12,453 bases of DNA from CAZJRQ01 sp964548535. GTDB lineage: Bacteria; Bacillota; Clostridia; Oscillospirales; Ruminococcaceae. Made by a program: the position numbers and the translations under genes. The stretch lies in contig CAZJRQ010000051.1 in NCBI GenBank assembly GCA_964548535.1, forward strand, positions 1 through 12,453. Reading direction: 5' to 3'. Shown piece by piece: positions 6,633 to 12,453 of this stretch (its first letter is position 1; every line of letters begins with the position of its first letter). The notes under the pieces were generated by a model. The model had not been told where the DNA came from and did not search any database. It worked only from the letters and a program-made list of their open reading frames with translations.

Positions 6633-7958
6633 CTATTTTTTTTGTCTTTTTTGCTGAAAACTTTCAAAAGGATTAAAGTATTCGAAAGCACTTTTAAGTT
6701 TTTTAACACCGTTGTTTAAATCGTCGCTATCAGCGATAATATCATTTTCAGGGCTTTTACCTATAGTAACAGTATAATCGCTATGAACATGGTTTTCAAG
6801 GTACCTAATCATATTTTTAGGCTCAGCATTTTTGTTATATATTTTAATATATCTATAGCCATCATAATCTTGTGAATCATAGCTGATTATTTTCAATCGG
6901 TTGTCAAAATCTTTTTTTGCAAGGGCTTGTTTTAACTGCTCAATTTTTTCATTAGTATCAATACACATGATGTAAATTACCTTGTCTTCAATTGGATTTT
7001 CACGATTTACATAATTTCGATAAGGCGATTTTCTCATTTCTGTAAATATCTTTTCTTCAACCTCGTTTTTAAAAACACCATAATAAATAAGCAAAGTGTC
7101 GTCGCGTAGTGCATTGATAAAGCAGTGCATATCAAGACCTTTTATTATTTCTTTTATGTTGTCAACGCTGTCATCTGAAAGAATGTATACTTGCAGATAA
7201 GATGTTTGAGAATAGTCAAAAAGTGCAGCGCCGTCCATAGTGATAACAGGTAATTGCAAATTCACACTTTCAAGTGGCTGCATTAGTGAGGCAGGAGTTT
7301 TCATAGTTGTTACAGTAAATTTTAAGCCCTCCTTTATCATTCTGTTGAGTTCAAATTTAGAATAAGCCGAAAGAGTTTCGTTTTCGGAAATTAAATTATC
7401 ATCAAATTGAGAGATGAAAAGTGTGTCAGTTCGTTTTCTCAGCGGTAGTTTAATTACGTTAAGCCCAATGCCGATTATAACACCGATCATAGTATCAAAA
7501 ACTCTGTTAGCGACAAATATGAATGGATTAGGGTCGTTGATATGGGTAATAGTGATGCTCAAAAATACAACGCAGGAAAAGTATGCTGTGTTTGTTCGAT
7601 TTAGCAGTATTGTTGAATAAATTACAGGAATAATCATAAGAGCTGTCAAAAAATATCCCAGTAAAGAGCCGTAAACTCCAAGAAGCTTTAACTCTAATAT
7701 TAGTGCTGCTGTTCCGAAAAAAGCACCTATAAACGTACCCATAGTTCGCTGGATCGCCATAACCTTACTAGATTCAACATAAGGCTGAACGCACCATAGC
7801 ACTGCAATTGCCGAATAATATGGCGTGCCATTTGAAAAGTATGCTGGATTAATTTTTCCACGTATATAATATATAGCAAAACATAAAAAAACACCAATTG
7901 CTGATTTGATGATGCGTTTACCAATTGGAGGAAGTTTCCATTTGCTTTCTGGTTTCAT
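6633..7958 (-). CDS. FUSC/aromatic-acid-exporter-like membrane protein with C-terminal HAD-like (catalytically degenerate) domain
   Basis: 441 aa. Residues 1-170 hold about six hydrophobic segments and match the FUSC/ArAE_1 pattern: GKRIIKSAIGVFL, YYSAIAVLWCVQPY, and QRTMGTFIGAFFGTAA. Known members are inner-membrane proteins, some linked to efflux of aromatic acids. Residues 178-428 form a large soluble domain that I read as Cof-type HAD. FISQFDDNL sits where FxxDxDGTL is expected, LKFTVTTMKTP replaces FxxATGRxP, LPVITMDGAALFDY is the conserved NGA segment, and GKSPENDI replaces GDxxND. The nucleophile Asp is Gln184 and the motif IV Asp is Lys401, so phosphatase activity is unlikely; a binding or regulatory role is inferred. 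The start is the ATG at 7956-7958 behind AAGGAGA. It is monocistronic, divergent from copA. The FUSC call is firm; the HAD reading is moderate. Confidence 0.88.
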   Translation of the reverse strand: MKPESKWKLPPIGKRIIKSAIGVFLCFAIYYIRGKINPAYFSNGTPYYSAIAVLWCVQPYVESSKVMAIQRTMGTFIGAFFGTAALILELKLLGVYGSLLGYFLTALMIIPVIYSTILLNRTNTAYFSCVVFLSITITHINDPNPFIFVANRVFDTMIGVIIGIGLNVIKLPLRKRTDTLFISQFDDNLISENETLSAYSKFELNRMIKEGLKFTVTTMKTPASLMQPLESVNLQLPVITMDGAALFDYSQTSYLQVYILSDDSVDNIKEIIKGLDMHCFINALRDDTLLIYYGVFKNEVEEKIFTEMRKSPYRNYVNRENPIEDKVIYIMCIDTNEKIEQLKQALAKKDFDNRLKIISYDSQDYDGYRYIKIYNKNAEPKNMIRYLENHVHSDYTVTIGKSPENDIIADSDDLNNGVKKLKSAFEYFNPFESFQQKRQKK

Positions 7959-7988
7959 GTTACTATCTCCTTAAAGATTTATATCTAC

Positions 7989-8017
7989 ATTTTAGCAGAG
8001 TTTCAAATAAAAATCAA
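7989..8017 (-). promoter_or_regulatory. Sigma-A promoter for the FUSC-like gene
   Basis: On the minus strand TTGATT (8012-8017) and TAAAAT (7989-7994) are 17 bp apart, about 30 bp before the start codon, giving a short leader with AAGGAGA. An alternative lies farther up: TTGTCA (8053-8058, minus) with AATAAT. Confidence 0.6.
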
Positions 8018-8052
8018 TAGCTAATTCACATTATTATTTAAACTTGTTTCTA

Positions 8053-8081
8053 TTGACAAAATTTATCATTTGGAGTATCAT
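8053..8081 (+). promoter_or_regulatory. Distal plus-strand promoter upstream of copA
   Basis: Consensus TTGACA (8053-8058) and TATCAT (8076-8081) are separated by 17 bp. No gene lies between it and copA, so it would give a long (about 240-base) copA leader or a small untranslated RNA. Confidence 0.55.
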
Positions 8082-8188
8082 AAACTTATATAAACTAATA
8101 ACTAAATAATATAGTTAAAATATAGAATATTATGGGTTGTTTACTGATTTTTATATCCGAAAAAGTATATTATTGTACACTATTATGG

Positions 8189-8217
8189 TTGACTTTGCGT
8201 GGGGATGGTGGTATAAT
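8189..8217 (+). promoter_or_regulatory. Proximal copA promoter
   Basis: TTGACT (8189-8194) and a perfect TATAAT (8212-8217) are separated by 17 bp, the best promoter in the region. The start site would fall near 8224, the first base of the inverted repeat that follows. Confidence 0.8.
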
Positions 8218-8223
8218 GTTTGT

Positions 8224-8243
8224 AAGTTAGCTATATCTAACTT
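8224..8243. promoter_or_regulatory. Inverted repeat at the copA transcription start, candidate operator
   Basis: AAGTTAG (8224-8230), six bases (CTATAT), then CTAACTT (8237-8243): two perfect 7-bp arms directly after the -10 box. This is the usual place for a repressor dimer to block transcription. It does not match the CopY box (TACAnnTGTA) or the GC-rich CsoR-type site. In RNA it would be a 5'-end hairpin. Confidence 0.55.
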
Positions 8244-8328
8244 GCAATTTTACATATTTTATAAAAGTTCTGGCAAAATAATTAATATGATTAAGTGTAA
8301 ATATTATGTTTAGAAAGAGGTGGGAAAT

Positions 8329-10881
8329 ATGCAGAAACAATATTTTGACATAACAGGAATGTCATGTTCAGCATGTTCTGCTAAAATAGATAAAACGGTT
8401 TCGCATTTAGACGGAGTTTCAGAGGTTTCGGTAAACCTTCTTAAAAACAATATGACCGTAAGTTTTGATGACAGCAAAACAAGTGAAATGGAAATTGTTA
8501 ACGCTATTGAAAAAGTCGGATATGGAGCGATGGTTCATCTAGATAAAAGAGAGAACAAGTCAGCTGATAAGCTCGATGATAGCGGTAAAAAGGCATATCA
8601 AGAAATGAAAAAACGGCTGATAATATCAGTAGCGTTCACGGCGGTGCTGTTTTATATTTCAATGGGACACATGATGAATTGGCCGCTGCCAGCATTTTTG
8701 CTGGGTACTGAAAATTCAATAACCTTTGCATTTACTCAGTTCTTGCTGTTGTTGCCTGTTGCGATAGTAAATTCAAAGTATTACAAATCGGGTTTTAAGA
8801 CGTTGTTTAAGGGCTCGCCAAATATGGATTCGCTTATAGCAATTGGATCAAGTGCGGCAATTTTTTATGGAGTAAATGCGATTTATAAAATTGGATATGG
8901 CTTAGGTCATGGAAATATGGAAATGGCACATCATTTTTCAATGGATTTGTATTTTGAATCGGCAGGTATGATTTTAACGCTGATTACGTTAGGTAAGTTT
9001 TTCGAGGCAAGGGCAAAGGGGAAAACATCTGACGCAATTACAAAGCTTATGGATCTTGCACCAAGTACAGCGACAGTTTTGCGAAATGGACAAGAAGAGC
9101 AAGTACCAGTAGAAGATGTAGCCTTGGGCGAAACTTTGATTGTCAAAACAGGTGAACGAGTTCCGCTTGATGGTGTGATATTGGAGGGCAATTCTTCAGT
9201 CGATGAATCAGCACTTACTGGTGAGAGCATTCCAGTAGAAAAAAAGGTTGGGGATAAAGTTATTGGTGCGACAATCAATAAAAGCGGATACTTTAAAATG
9301 GAAGTTACAAAAATCGGTAGCGATACAATGCTGGCACAAATTGTAAAGCTGGTTGATGAGGCAACCAGTTCGAAAGCTCCAATCGCAAAAATGGCGGACA
9401 AGGTTAGCGGTGTTTTTGTGCCTATTGTAATCGTAATAGCAGTTGTATCAGCTATTGTTTGGCTATTGCTTGGATATGGTTTTGAATTTTCGCTGTCGAT
9501 TGCAATTTCAGTTTTGGTAATTTCATGTCCATGTGCTTTGGGACTTGCAACACCGACTGCAATTATGGTTGGAACAGGACGAGGAGCAACTGACGGAATC
9601 TTAATAAAATCTGCACAAGCGCTTGAAACTGCACATTCTGTAAACACAGTAGTTCTAGATAAAACTGGTACAATTACAGAGGGAAAACCAGTCGTTACGG
9701 ATATAATTTCAGCAGGTACGGTAGATAGCAATGAGCTTTTGCAAATAGCATCATCTTTGGAAAAGATGTCTGAACATCCATTGGCAGACGCTATTGTATC
9801 GGCGGCTGAAAAAGAAAACATACAGCCTTTGCAGGTGGAGAATTTCAAGCAGGTTGCAGGTCAGGGAATATTCGGAACTATTGACGGACAGCTATGCAGT
9901 GCAGGAAATTTAAGACTTATGCAGGAAAATGGATTTGAAAATCAAGTTGAAACGAAAAAAGCAACTGAGCTTGCAAACAGCGGAAAAACCCCACTTTACT
10001 TTGCAAGAGCAGGAGAGTTTTTAGGAATAATTGCAGTTGCCGATGTCCCAAAGAAAACTAGTGCCAGAGCGGTTCAAGAATTGTCTAATTTAGGAATTGA
10101 AGTAGTCATGCTAACGGGAGATAACAAGGTTACAGCTGAGGCTATACGCGAGCAGGTCGGTGTAGACAGAGTTGTAGCAGAGGTTCTTCCGCAGGATAAG
10201 GAGCAAGAAATCAAGCGCTTGCAGAATGACGGCAAGGTAGTCGCAATGGTTGGTGACGGAATCAACGATGCTCCAGCACTTGCACGCGCAGATGTTGGAG
10301 TTGCTATCGGTGCAGGAACTGACATTGCAATTGAATCGGCTGATATTGTATTGATGAAAAGTGATTTGTTGGATGTTTCGTCAGCAATTCAGCTTAGCAA
10401 AGCGGTAATACGAAACATTAAGCAGAATTTGTTTTGGGCATTTTTCTATAATGTAATTGGAATTCCAATTGCGGCAGGAGTGTTTTTTACAGCGTTTGGC
10501 TGGAAACTTAGTCCGATGATTGGTGCATTTGCGATGAGTTTAAGCTCAATTTTTGTTGTAACAAATGCATTAAGACTACGAAATTTTAAGGCTAAGCATC
10601 AAGCAAATATTGCTTATAGTAATCAAGAAAAAATCACAGAAGTCAGTTATGAAACTATAAATAAAGGAGAGTCTAAAATGGAAAAATTTATTAAAATTGA
10701 AGGCATGGCTTGCGGACATTGCGTGAAGAGTGTTGAAAATGCACTTAGCGAAATTGACGGTGTACAGTCAGTAGCTGTTAGCTTAGAAAATAAAAATGCA
10801 AAGGTTGAATTAAGTTCAGACGTTCCCAGTGAGGTTTTAGAGAAAGCTATAGTCGATGCTGGATATGAGGTTGTGAAGTAA
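8329..10881 (+). CDS. copA: Copper-exporting P1B-1 ATPase CopA with a C-terminal CopZ-like domain
   Basis: 850 aa from the ATG at 8329, 8 bases after AAAGAGG; an in-frame GTG at 8320 overlaps that site. In order: an N-terminal heavy-metal domain with GMSCSAC (Cys13, Cys16); membrane helices with a Met/His-rich loop; the actuator TGES motif (Thr297); CPC (400-402); phospho-Asp444 in DKTGT; the HP motif (His483); GDGIND (Asp643, Asp647); Tyr707-Asn708; and MSLSS (736-740). CPC with YN and MxxSS is the Cu+ signature, so it should export cytosolic Cu+ at the expense of ATP. Most CopA proteins end soon after the last helix. This one continues through a polar linker (about 752-783) into a second domain (784-850) with GMACGHC (Cys795, Cys798). 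That domain has its own ribosome binding site and ATG. Tandem promoters and a candidate operator precede the gene. Confidence 0.97.
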   Translation: MQKQYFDITGMSCSACSAKIDKTVSHLDGVSEVSVNLLKNNMTVSFDDSKTSEMEIVNAIEKVGYGAMVHLDKRENKSADKLDDSGKKAYQEMKKRLIISVAFTAVLFYISMGHMMNWPLPAFLLGTENSITFAFTQFLLLLPVAIVNSKYYKSGFKTLFKGSPNMDSLIAIGSSAAIFYGVNAIYKIGYGLGHGNMEMAHHFSMDLYFESAGMILTLITLGKFFEARAKGKTSDAITKLMDLAPSTATVLRNGQEEQVPVEDVALGETLIVKTGERVPLDGVILEGNSSVDESALTGESIPVEKKVGDKVIGATINKSGYFKMEVTKIGSDTMLAQIVKLVDEATSSKAPIAKMADKVSGVFVPIVIVIAVVSAIVWLLLGYGFEFSLSIAISVLVISCPCALGLATPTAIMVGTGRGATDGILIKSAQALETAHSVNTVVLDKTGTITEGKPVVTDIISAGTVDSNELLQIASSLEKMSEHPLADAIVSAAEKENIQPLQVENFKQVAGQGIFGTIDGQLCSAGNLRLMQENGFENQVETKKATELANSGKTPLYFARAGEFLGIIAVADVPKKTSARAVQELSNLGIEVVMLTGDNKVTAEAIREQVGVDRVVAEVLPQDKEQEIKRLQNDGKVVAMVGDGINDAPALARADVGVAIGAGTDIAIESADIVLMKSDLLDVSSAIQLSKAVIRNIKQNLFWAFFYNVIGIPIAAGVFFTAFGWKLSPMIGAFAMSLSSIFVVTNALRLRNFKAKHQANIAYSNQEKITEVSYETINKGESKMEKFIKIEGMACGHCVKSVENALSEIDGVQSVAVSLENKNAKVELSSDVPSEVLEKAIVDAGYEVVK
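10601..10615 (+). repeat. Short hairpin in the copA linker
   Basis: AAGCAA-ATA-TTGCTT is a perfect 6-bp stem with a 3-base loop. It lies in the linker-coding region about 50 bases before the internal ribosome binding site. It might slow ribosomes or protect the downstream RNA; it could also be chance. Confidence 0.35.
10663..10670 (+). promoter_or_regulatory. Internal ribosome binding site inside copA
   Basis: AAAGGAGA lies inside the copA reading frame, with 8 bases between GGAG and the ATG at 10678. It is at least as good as the site of copA itself (AAAGAGG) and is placed exactly at the start of the C-terminal metal-binding domain. Confidence 0.75.
10678..10881 (+). CDS. copZ: Putative free copper chaperone (CopZ-like), in-frame internal product of copA
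   Basis: 67 aa, read in the same frame as copA from an internal ATG. It would be a complete heavy-metal-associated domain: beta strand MEKFIKIEGM, the metal site GMACGHC (Cys12, Cys15), then the helix and strands ending in DAGYEVV. This is the usual length of a stand-alone CopZ, which carries Cu+ in the cytosol and hands it to CopA. The strong ribosome binding site and the lack of other residues before the first strand make separate translation plausible. It may be the relic of a once separate copZ joined to copA by loss of the stop codon. Separate production is inferred; the domain itself is certain. If the internal site is silent, this is only the C-terminal domain of CopA. Confidence 0.6.
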   Translation: MEKFIKIEGMACGHCVKSVENALSEIDGVQSVAVSLENKNAKVELSSDVPSEVLEKAIVDAGYEVVK

Positions 10882-10970
10882 GAAATCTTATATAGCTTAA
10901 AATGAAATGATTTTATCTTGCGTATAAAATTTAAAAATCAGCGGATAATAATTTAAAAGCAGGTGATTAA

Positions 10971-11096
10971 ATGTTTGATAAAGATGAAAAAAGCAAGGTG
11001 AAGTTTGACGAAAAAATGTCCAAAAAGGAAAAGCGTCAAAATCAGGAACATAATGTCAAAAAAGAGGCATTAGGTCCTAATATTAAGCGTAAATAA
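10971..11096 (+). CDS. Small lysine-rich hypothetical protein, 41 aa
   Basis: I do not recognise a named family. The ATG at 10971 follows AGGTG (10961-10965) by 5 bases; the reading frame ends in TAA at 11094. The peptide is highly charged (about a third Lys/Arg), with no hydrophobic segment and no cysteine. It begins MFDKDEKSK and ends with the tail VKKEALGPNIKRK, whose ordered look (EALGPN) suggests a conserved motif rather than noise. It lies 89 bases after copA and before two strong terminators, so it is probably cotranscribed with copA. A nucleic-acid- or ribosome-associated role would fit the charge, but nothing here proves one. It is too short for most automatic gene callers. Confidence 0.6.
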   Translation: MFDKDEKSKVKFDEKMSKKEKRQNQEHNVKKEALGPNIKRK

Positions 11097-11107
11097 ATGG
11101 TTTGCAC

Positions 11108-11147
11108 CAATATATACTAGTCCTGTTTTTAGGACTAGTATATATTG
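11108..11147. terminator. First of two tandem terminator-type hairpins
   Basis: A perfect 17-bp stem (11108-11124 with 11131-11147) encloses a 6-base loop containing five T. The trailing T-run is short and interrupted (CGTTTTGG), so termination may be weaker than at the next hairpin. It ends the copA transcript 11 bases after the small gene. Confidence 0.75.
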
Positions 11148-11165
11148 CGTTTTGGATTTTAAATG

Positions 11166-11207
11166 AAAAAGCACTTCTGAAACTTAAAATTTTCAGAAGT
11201 GCTTTTT
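11166..11207. terminator. Second tandem hairpin, strong bidirectional terminator
   Basis: A perfect 17-bp stem (11166-11182 with 11191-11207) encloses an 8-base loop, with five A at the left foot and five T at the right foot. It separates the copA transcript from the convergent DUF3892 gene and can serve both strands. Confidence 0.9.
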
Positions 11208-11326
11208 GTATTGATTGTTGTTTTTATTGATGTGAAATTGAAGGCAGGTTGCTAAGATTATTATCTTCAGTACCATCAGGAATTGATTTTAGATATTCAG
11301 TTTCGCCGCGATGTGCAATGCCGACT

Positions 11327-11360
11327 CCTGAAATCCCACCCTGACGAGCGAGTGCAATTG
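11327..11360. repeat. 34-bp direct repeat, copy 1 (in DUF3892 pseudogene)
   Basis: This copy is identical over 34 bp to 11396-11429, offset by 69 bp. It encodes the end of a DUF3892 motif (IALARQGGISG) on the minus strand. Similarity continues for a few bases past the left end if one C is skipped. Confidence 0.9.
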
Positions 11361-11395
11361 TTTTCACGGTATTTCTTAATTTCGCTCAGCAACTC

Positions 11396-11429
11396 CCTGA
11401 AATCCCACCCTGACGAGCGAGTGCAATTG
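11396..11429. repeat. 34-bp direct repeat, copy 2 (in DUF3892 pseudogene)
   Basis: This is the second copy. The 35 bp between the copies (11361-11395) is not an exact repeat of neighbouring sequence. Its minus-strand reading AKLRNTVKT resembles a diverged version of the segment that normally precedes the motif. Confidence 0.9.
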
Positions 11430-11636
11430 CCTGAGCTTTTTCAACTACTGAGTTGTCAGAAAGCTGATAACCAGTAACTTTTCCGCTTTGTTTAACGAGT
11501 GCGGTGATTTTTAATGCGTTTGTATTTGTTGCTGGAATAGCATCAAGGGTGTTTTTTGCAAGTGCTTGATTAAAATTATTTTGCTCCATAATAATTCTCC
11601 TTTGCATTTTTAATTATCTTGTGTATTTTATTAAGT

Positions 11637-11665
11637 TTTATTCTGAAATCTGTATTAGGTATAAT
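11637..11665 (+). promoter_or_regulatory. Possible promoter for the DUF2238-like gene
   Basis: TTTATT (11637-11642) and a perfect TATAAT (11660-11665) are 17 bp apart, about 70 bp before the start codon. A second TATAAT (11693-11698) has no good -35. I found no convincing minus-strand promoter for the divergent DUF3892 gene. Confidence 0.45.
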
Positions 11666-11736
11666 TAGCATAAAATATGAAATAATAAACCATATAATTA
11701 AAAGGAAATTTGCAAACAAAGCTTAGGAGATTATTA

Positions 11737-12285
11737 ATGATTGTATTATTTTTTGTGGTATATACTATTTTAGAAATATATATGCTAGTTAGAACAATAA
11801 GAGATAGGAAAAAATCAAATTTGCCAGAGCTTATTGGCAGCTATTTGTTTCTTTCGGTGTTCTTAATCATTAAAAGAGCAGTGAATTTTTATGTGCCAAA
11901 CTATTCTGTAATACTTATAATGCTAACTATTGTAGGTCATGTTTTTGTCGGCAGATTCTTAAATTACTATAATAAATCAATACTTTTTGATAGATATCTT
12001 CACGCGTTCGGATCATTTTCATTTGCAATTTTTTCATACTGTTTGATTTTGTTAATTAACACCCCAGCTACAAATTCAGGAGTTATAACTGCGATTTTTG
12101 TGTTTAGTTTGGGACTTGCACTTGGCTGTATCTTAGAGCTAATTGAGTTCGCACTTGACAAAACTATAAACAAAAAACCAAGCTCACAAAAATCACAAAG
12201 AGGTTTAGCAGATACCGACTGGGATATGATTTTTAATGTGTTTGGTTCACTTGCAGCTGGAGTGATGAGCTATTTTGTTTTTTAA
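11737..12285 (+). CDS. Small polytopic membrane protein, DUF2238/YjdF-like
   Basis: 182 aa from the ATG at 11737, 6 bases after AGGAGA (11725-11730). An in-frame TTG at 11710 would add nine residues but has a badly spaced site. About five to six hydrophobic segments are visible (1-19, 32-50, 56-72, 90-108, 115-134, 165-182). The loops carry a pattern typical of DUF2238-like and VanZ-related membrane proteins: FDRYLHAFG (Asp85, His89), ELIEF (Glu134, Glu137), then GLADTDWDMIFNVFG (Asp159, Asp161, Asp163, Asn167). The conserved acidic and His residues at the membrane face suggest metal or polar ligand binding, but no reaction is known for this family. It is apparently monocistronic and divergent from the DUF3892 gene. 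The membrane call is certain; the family call is moderate. Confidence 0.8.
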   Translation: MIVLFFVVYTILEIYMLVRTIRDRKKSNLPELIGSYLFLSVFLIIKRAVNFYVPNYSVILIMLTIVGHVFVGRFLNYYNKSILFDRYLHAFGSFSFAIFSYCLILLINTPATNSGVITAIFVFSLGLALGCILELIEFALDKTINKKPSSQKSQRGLADTDWDMIFNVFGSLAAGVMSYFVF

Positions 12286-12428
12286 TTTATAGGTGGAGTG
12301 ATTTCGCTTTTTAAAACAACATCATGTTTATGCTTTTAAGTATATTATAATTCTTATATATACAATACCTAGCTAGTTGGTGATTAATCAAATTCGATTG
12401 AATAATTAGATTTTCCATAGCATTAACC
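12286..12428. other. Non-coding stretch downstream of the DUF2238-like gene
   Basis: AT-rich, with no open frame carrying a ribosome binding site and no clear terminator for the upstream gene. The only structure seen is a short CTAGCTAG palindrome near 12370. Confidence 0.5.
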
Positions 12429-12453
12429 AAAAAAATAGGCAAGGACACCCTAT
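12429..12453 (-). terminator. Probable terminator of a minus-strand gene beyond the right edge
   Basis: Read on the minus strand, ATAGG (12453-12449) pairs with CCTAT (12439-12435) and runs into seven T (12435-12429). The 5' arm is cut by the window end, and more A-T pairs may exist outside. This suggests that the next gene to the right ends here on the minus strand. Confidence 0.45.

Larger units (their letters stand above)
7959..8328. other. 370-bp divergent regulatory region between the FUSC gene and copA
   Basis: No gene is supported here. It contains a minus-strand promoter (7989-8017), two plus-strand promoters (8053-8081 and 8189-8217) and an inverted repeat at 8224-8243; the rest is very AT-rich. 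A 33-codon frame starting with ATGGGTTGT runs through the proximal promoter, but it has no ribosome binding site. Confidence 0.7.
11224..11589 (-). pseudogene. DUF3892-family gene interrupted by a 69-bp in-frame segment with a TGA stop
   Basis: The start is the ATG at 11587-11589 with AAAGGAG 7 bases upstream. The first 67 codons read MEQNNFNQALAKN..., then a DUF3892-like core (ALKITALVKQSGKVTGYQL, SDNSVVEKAQAIALARQGGISG), and stop at a TGA (11386-11388). In the same frame beyond the stop, the gene resumes: IALARQGGISG is repeated and continues VGIAHRGETEYLKSIPDG, TEDNNLSNLPSISHQ, ending in TAA at 11224-11226. That tail is the normal end of a DUF3892 protein. Removing one repeat unit restores an uninterrupted 98-aa protein. 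The extra 69 bp keep the frame but bring in the stop. The truncated 67-aa product may still be made; the start and ribosome binding site are intact. DUF3892 has no known function. It could also be a variant locus rather than a dead gene. Confidence 0.85.

Noticed and set aside
8137..8235. 33-codon plus-strand frame between the two copA promoters
   Set aside because: No ribosome binding site, and it runs through the proximal promoter and operator-like repeat.
8320..8328. GTG start for copA at 8320 and TTG start for the HD-GYP gene at 3874
   Set aside because: Both start codons overlap or touch the ribosome binding site; the ATG codons 9 bases downstream are correctly spaced.
8931..9848. 305-aa minus-strand open frame inside copA
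   Set aside because: It is the opposite strand of strongly conserved copA codons, has a low-complexity Ser/Thr/Ile composition and no recognisable domain.
11386..11388. In-frame TGA as a recoded codon (selenocysteine or read-through)
   Set aside because: It lies in the extra duplicated unit, not at a conserved position, and I see no clear hairpin directly after it. All other genes read normally with the standard code.
11327..11429. Two 34-bp repeats with a 35-bp spacer, resembling a minimal CRISPR array
   Set aside because: The repeat encodes the conserved DUF3892 motif in frame with the gene, there are only two copies, and no cas gene or leader is present.
11283..11477. Plus-strand reading frame with a repeated KSHPDERVQL peptide
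   Set aside because: It is the antisense shadow of the DUF3892 direct repeats and has no ribosome binding site.
1..12453. Defence system, prophage or mobile element
   Set aside because: No transposase, integrase, nuclease, methylase or terminal inverted repeats were found; the gene content is signalling, envelope and copper homeostasis.

Overview
The window is AT-rich DNA with strong AGGAGG-type ribosome binding sites, sigma-A style promoters (TTGACA/TATAAT, 17-bp spacers), intrinsic terminators between convergent genes, TAA/TAG stops and a lipobox lipoprotein. With YerB-, DUF3892- and HD-GYP-type genes, this points to a low-GC Firmicute, most likely a gut-type Clostridia (Oscillospiraceae/Ruminococcus-like). 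That assignment is inference from style and gene content. I see no tRNA, rRNA, insertion sequence, phage gene or CRISPR array.

Left part (1-4997), signalling. A hybrid histidine kinase, cut by the window edge (PAS end, HisKA, HATPase, REC, REC), converges on a minus-strand membrane protein that has a sensor, a HAMP-like region and an HPt domain but no kinase. Divergent from that, from a shared promoter region, is a REC-HD-GYP cyclic-di-GMP phosphodiesterase. Together they hold every part of a multistep phosphorelay: kinase and receiver, a phosphotransfer histidine at the membrane, and a receiver-controlled c-di-GMP hydrolase as output. The link is inferred from adjacency and domain logic.

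Middle part (5011-7958), envelope. A YerB/DUF3048 lipoprotein on the minus strand is followed by an unrecognised 56-aa protein on the plus strand. Next is a minus-strand FUSC/aromatic-acid-exporter-like membrane protein whose long cytoplasmic domain resembles a Cof-type HAD phosphatase with the catalytic aspartates replaced.

Right part (7959-12453), copper and small genes. A 370-bp intergenic region carries a minus-strand promoter for the FUSC gene and two tandem plus-strand promoters for copA, with an inverted repeat at the proximal start site. copA encodes a P1B-1 Cu+ ATPase fused in frame at its C-terminus to a second heavy-metal-binding domain. That domain has its own ideal ribosome binding site and ATG, so the locus could make both the ATPase and a free CopZ-like chaperone. 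A 41-aa lysine-rich protein follows, then two tandem 17-bp terminator hairpins. Next is a DUF3892 gene broken by a 69-bp in-frame insertion or duplication that carries a TGA stop, and then a DUF2238-like membrane protein. A probable terminator of a further minus-strand gene lies at the right edge.
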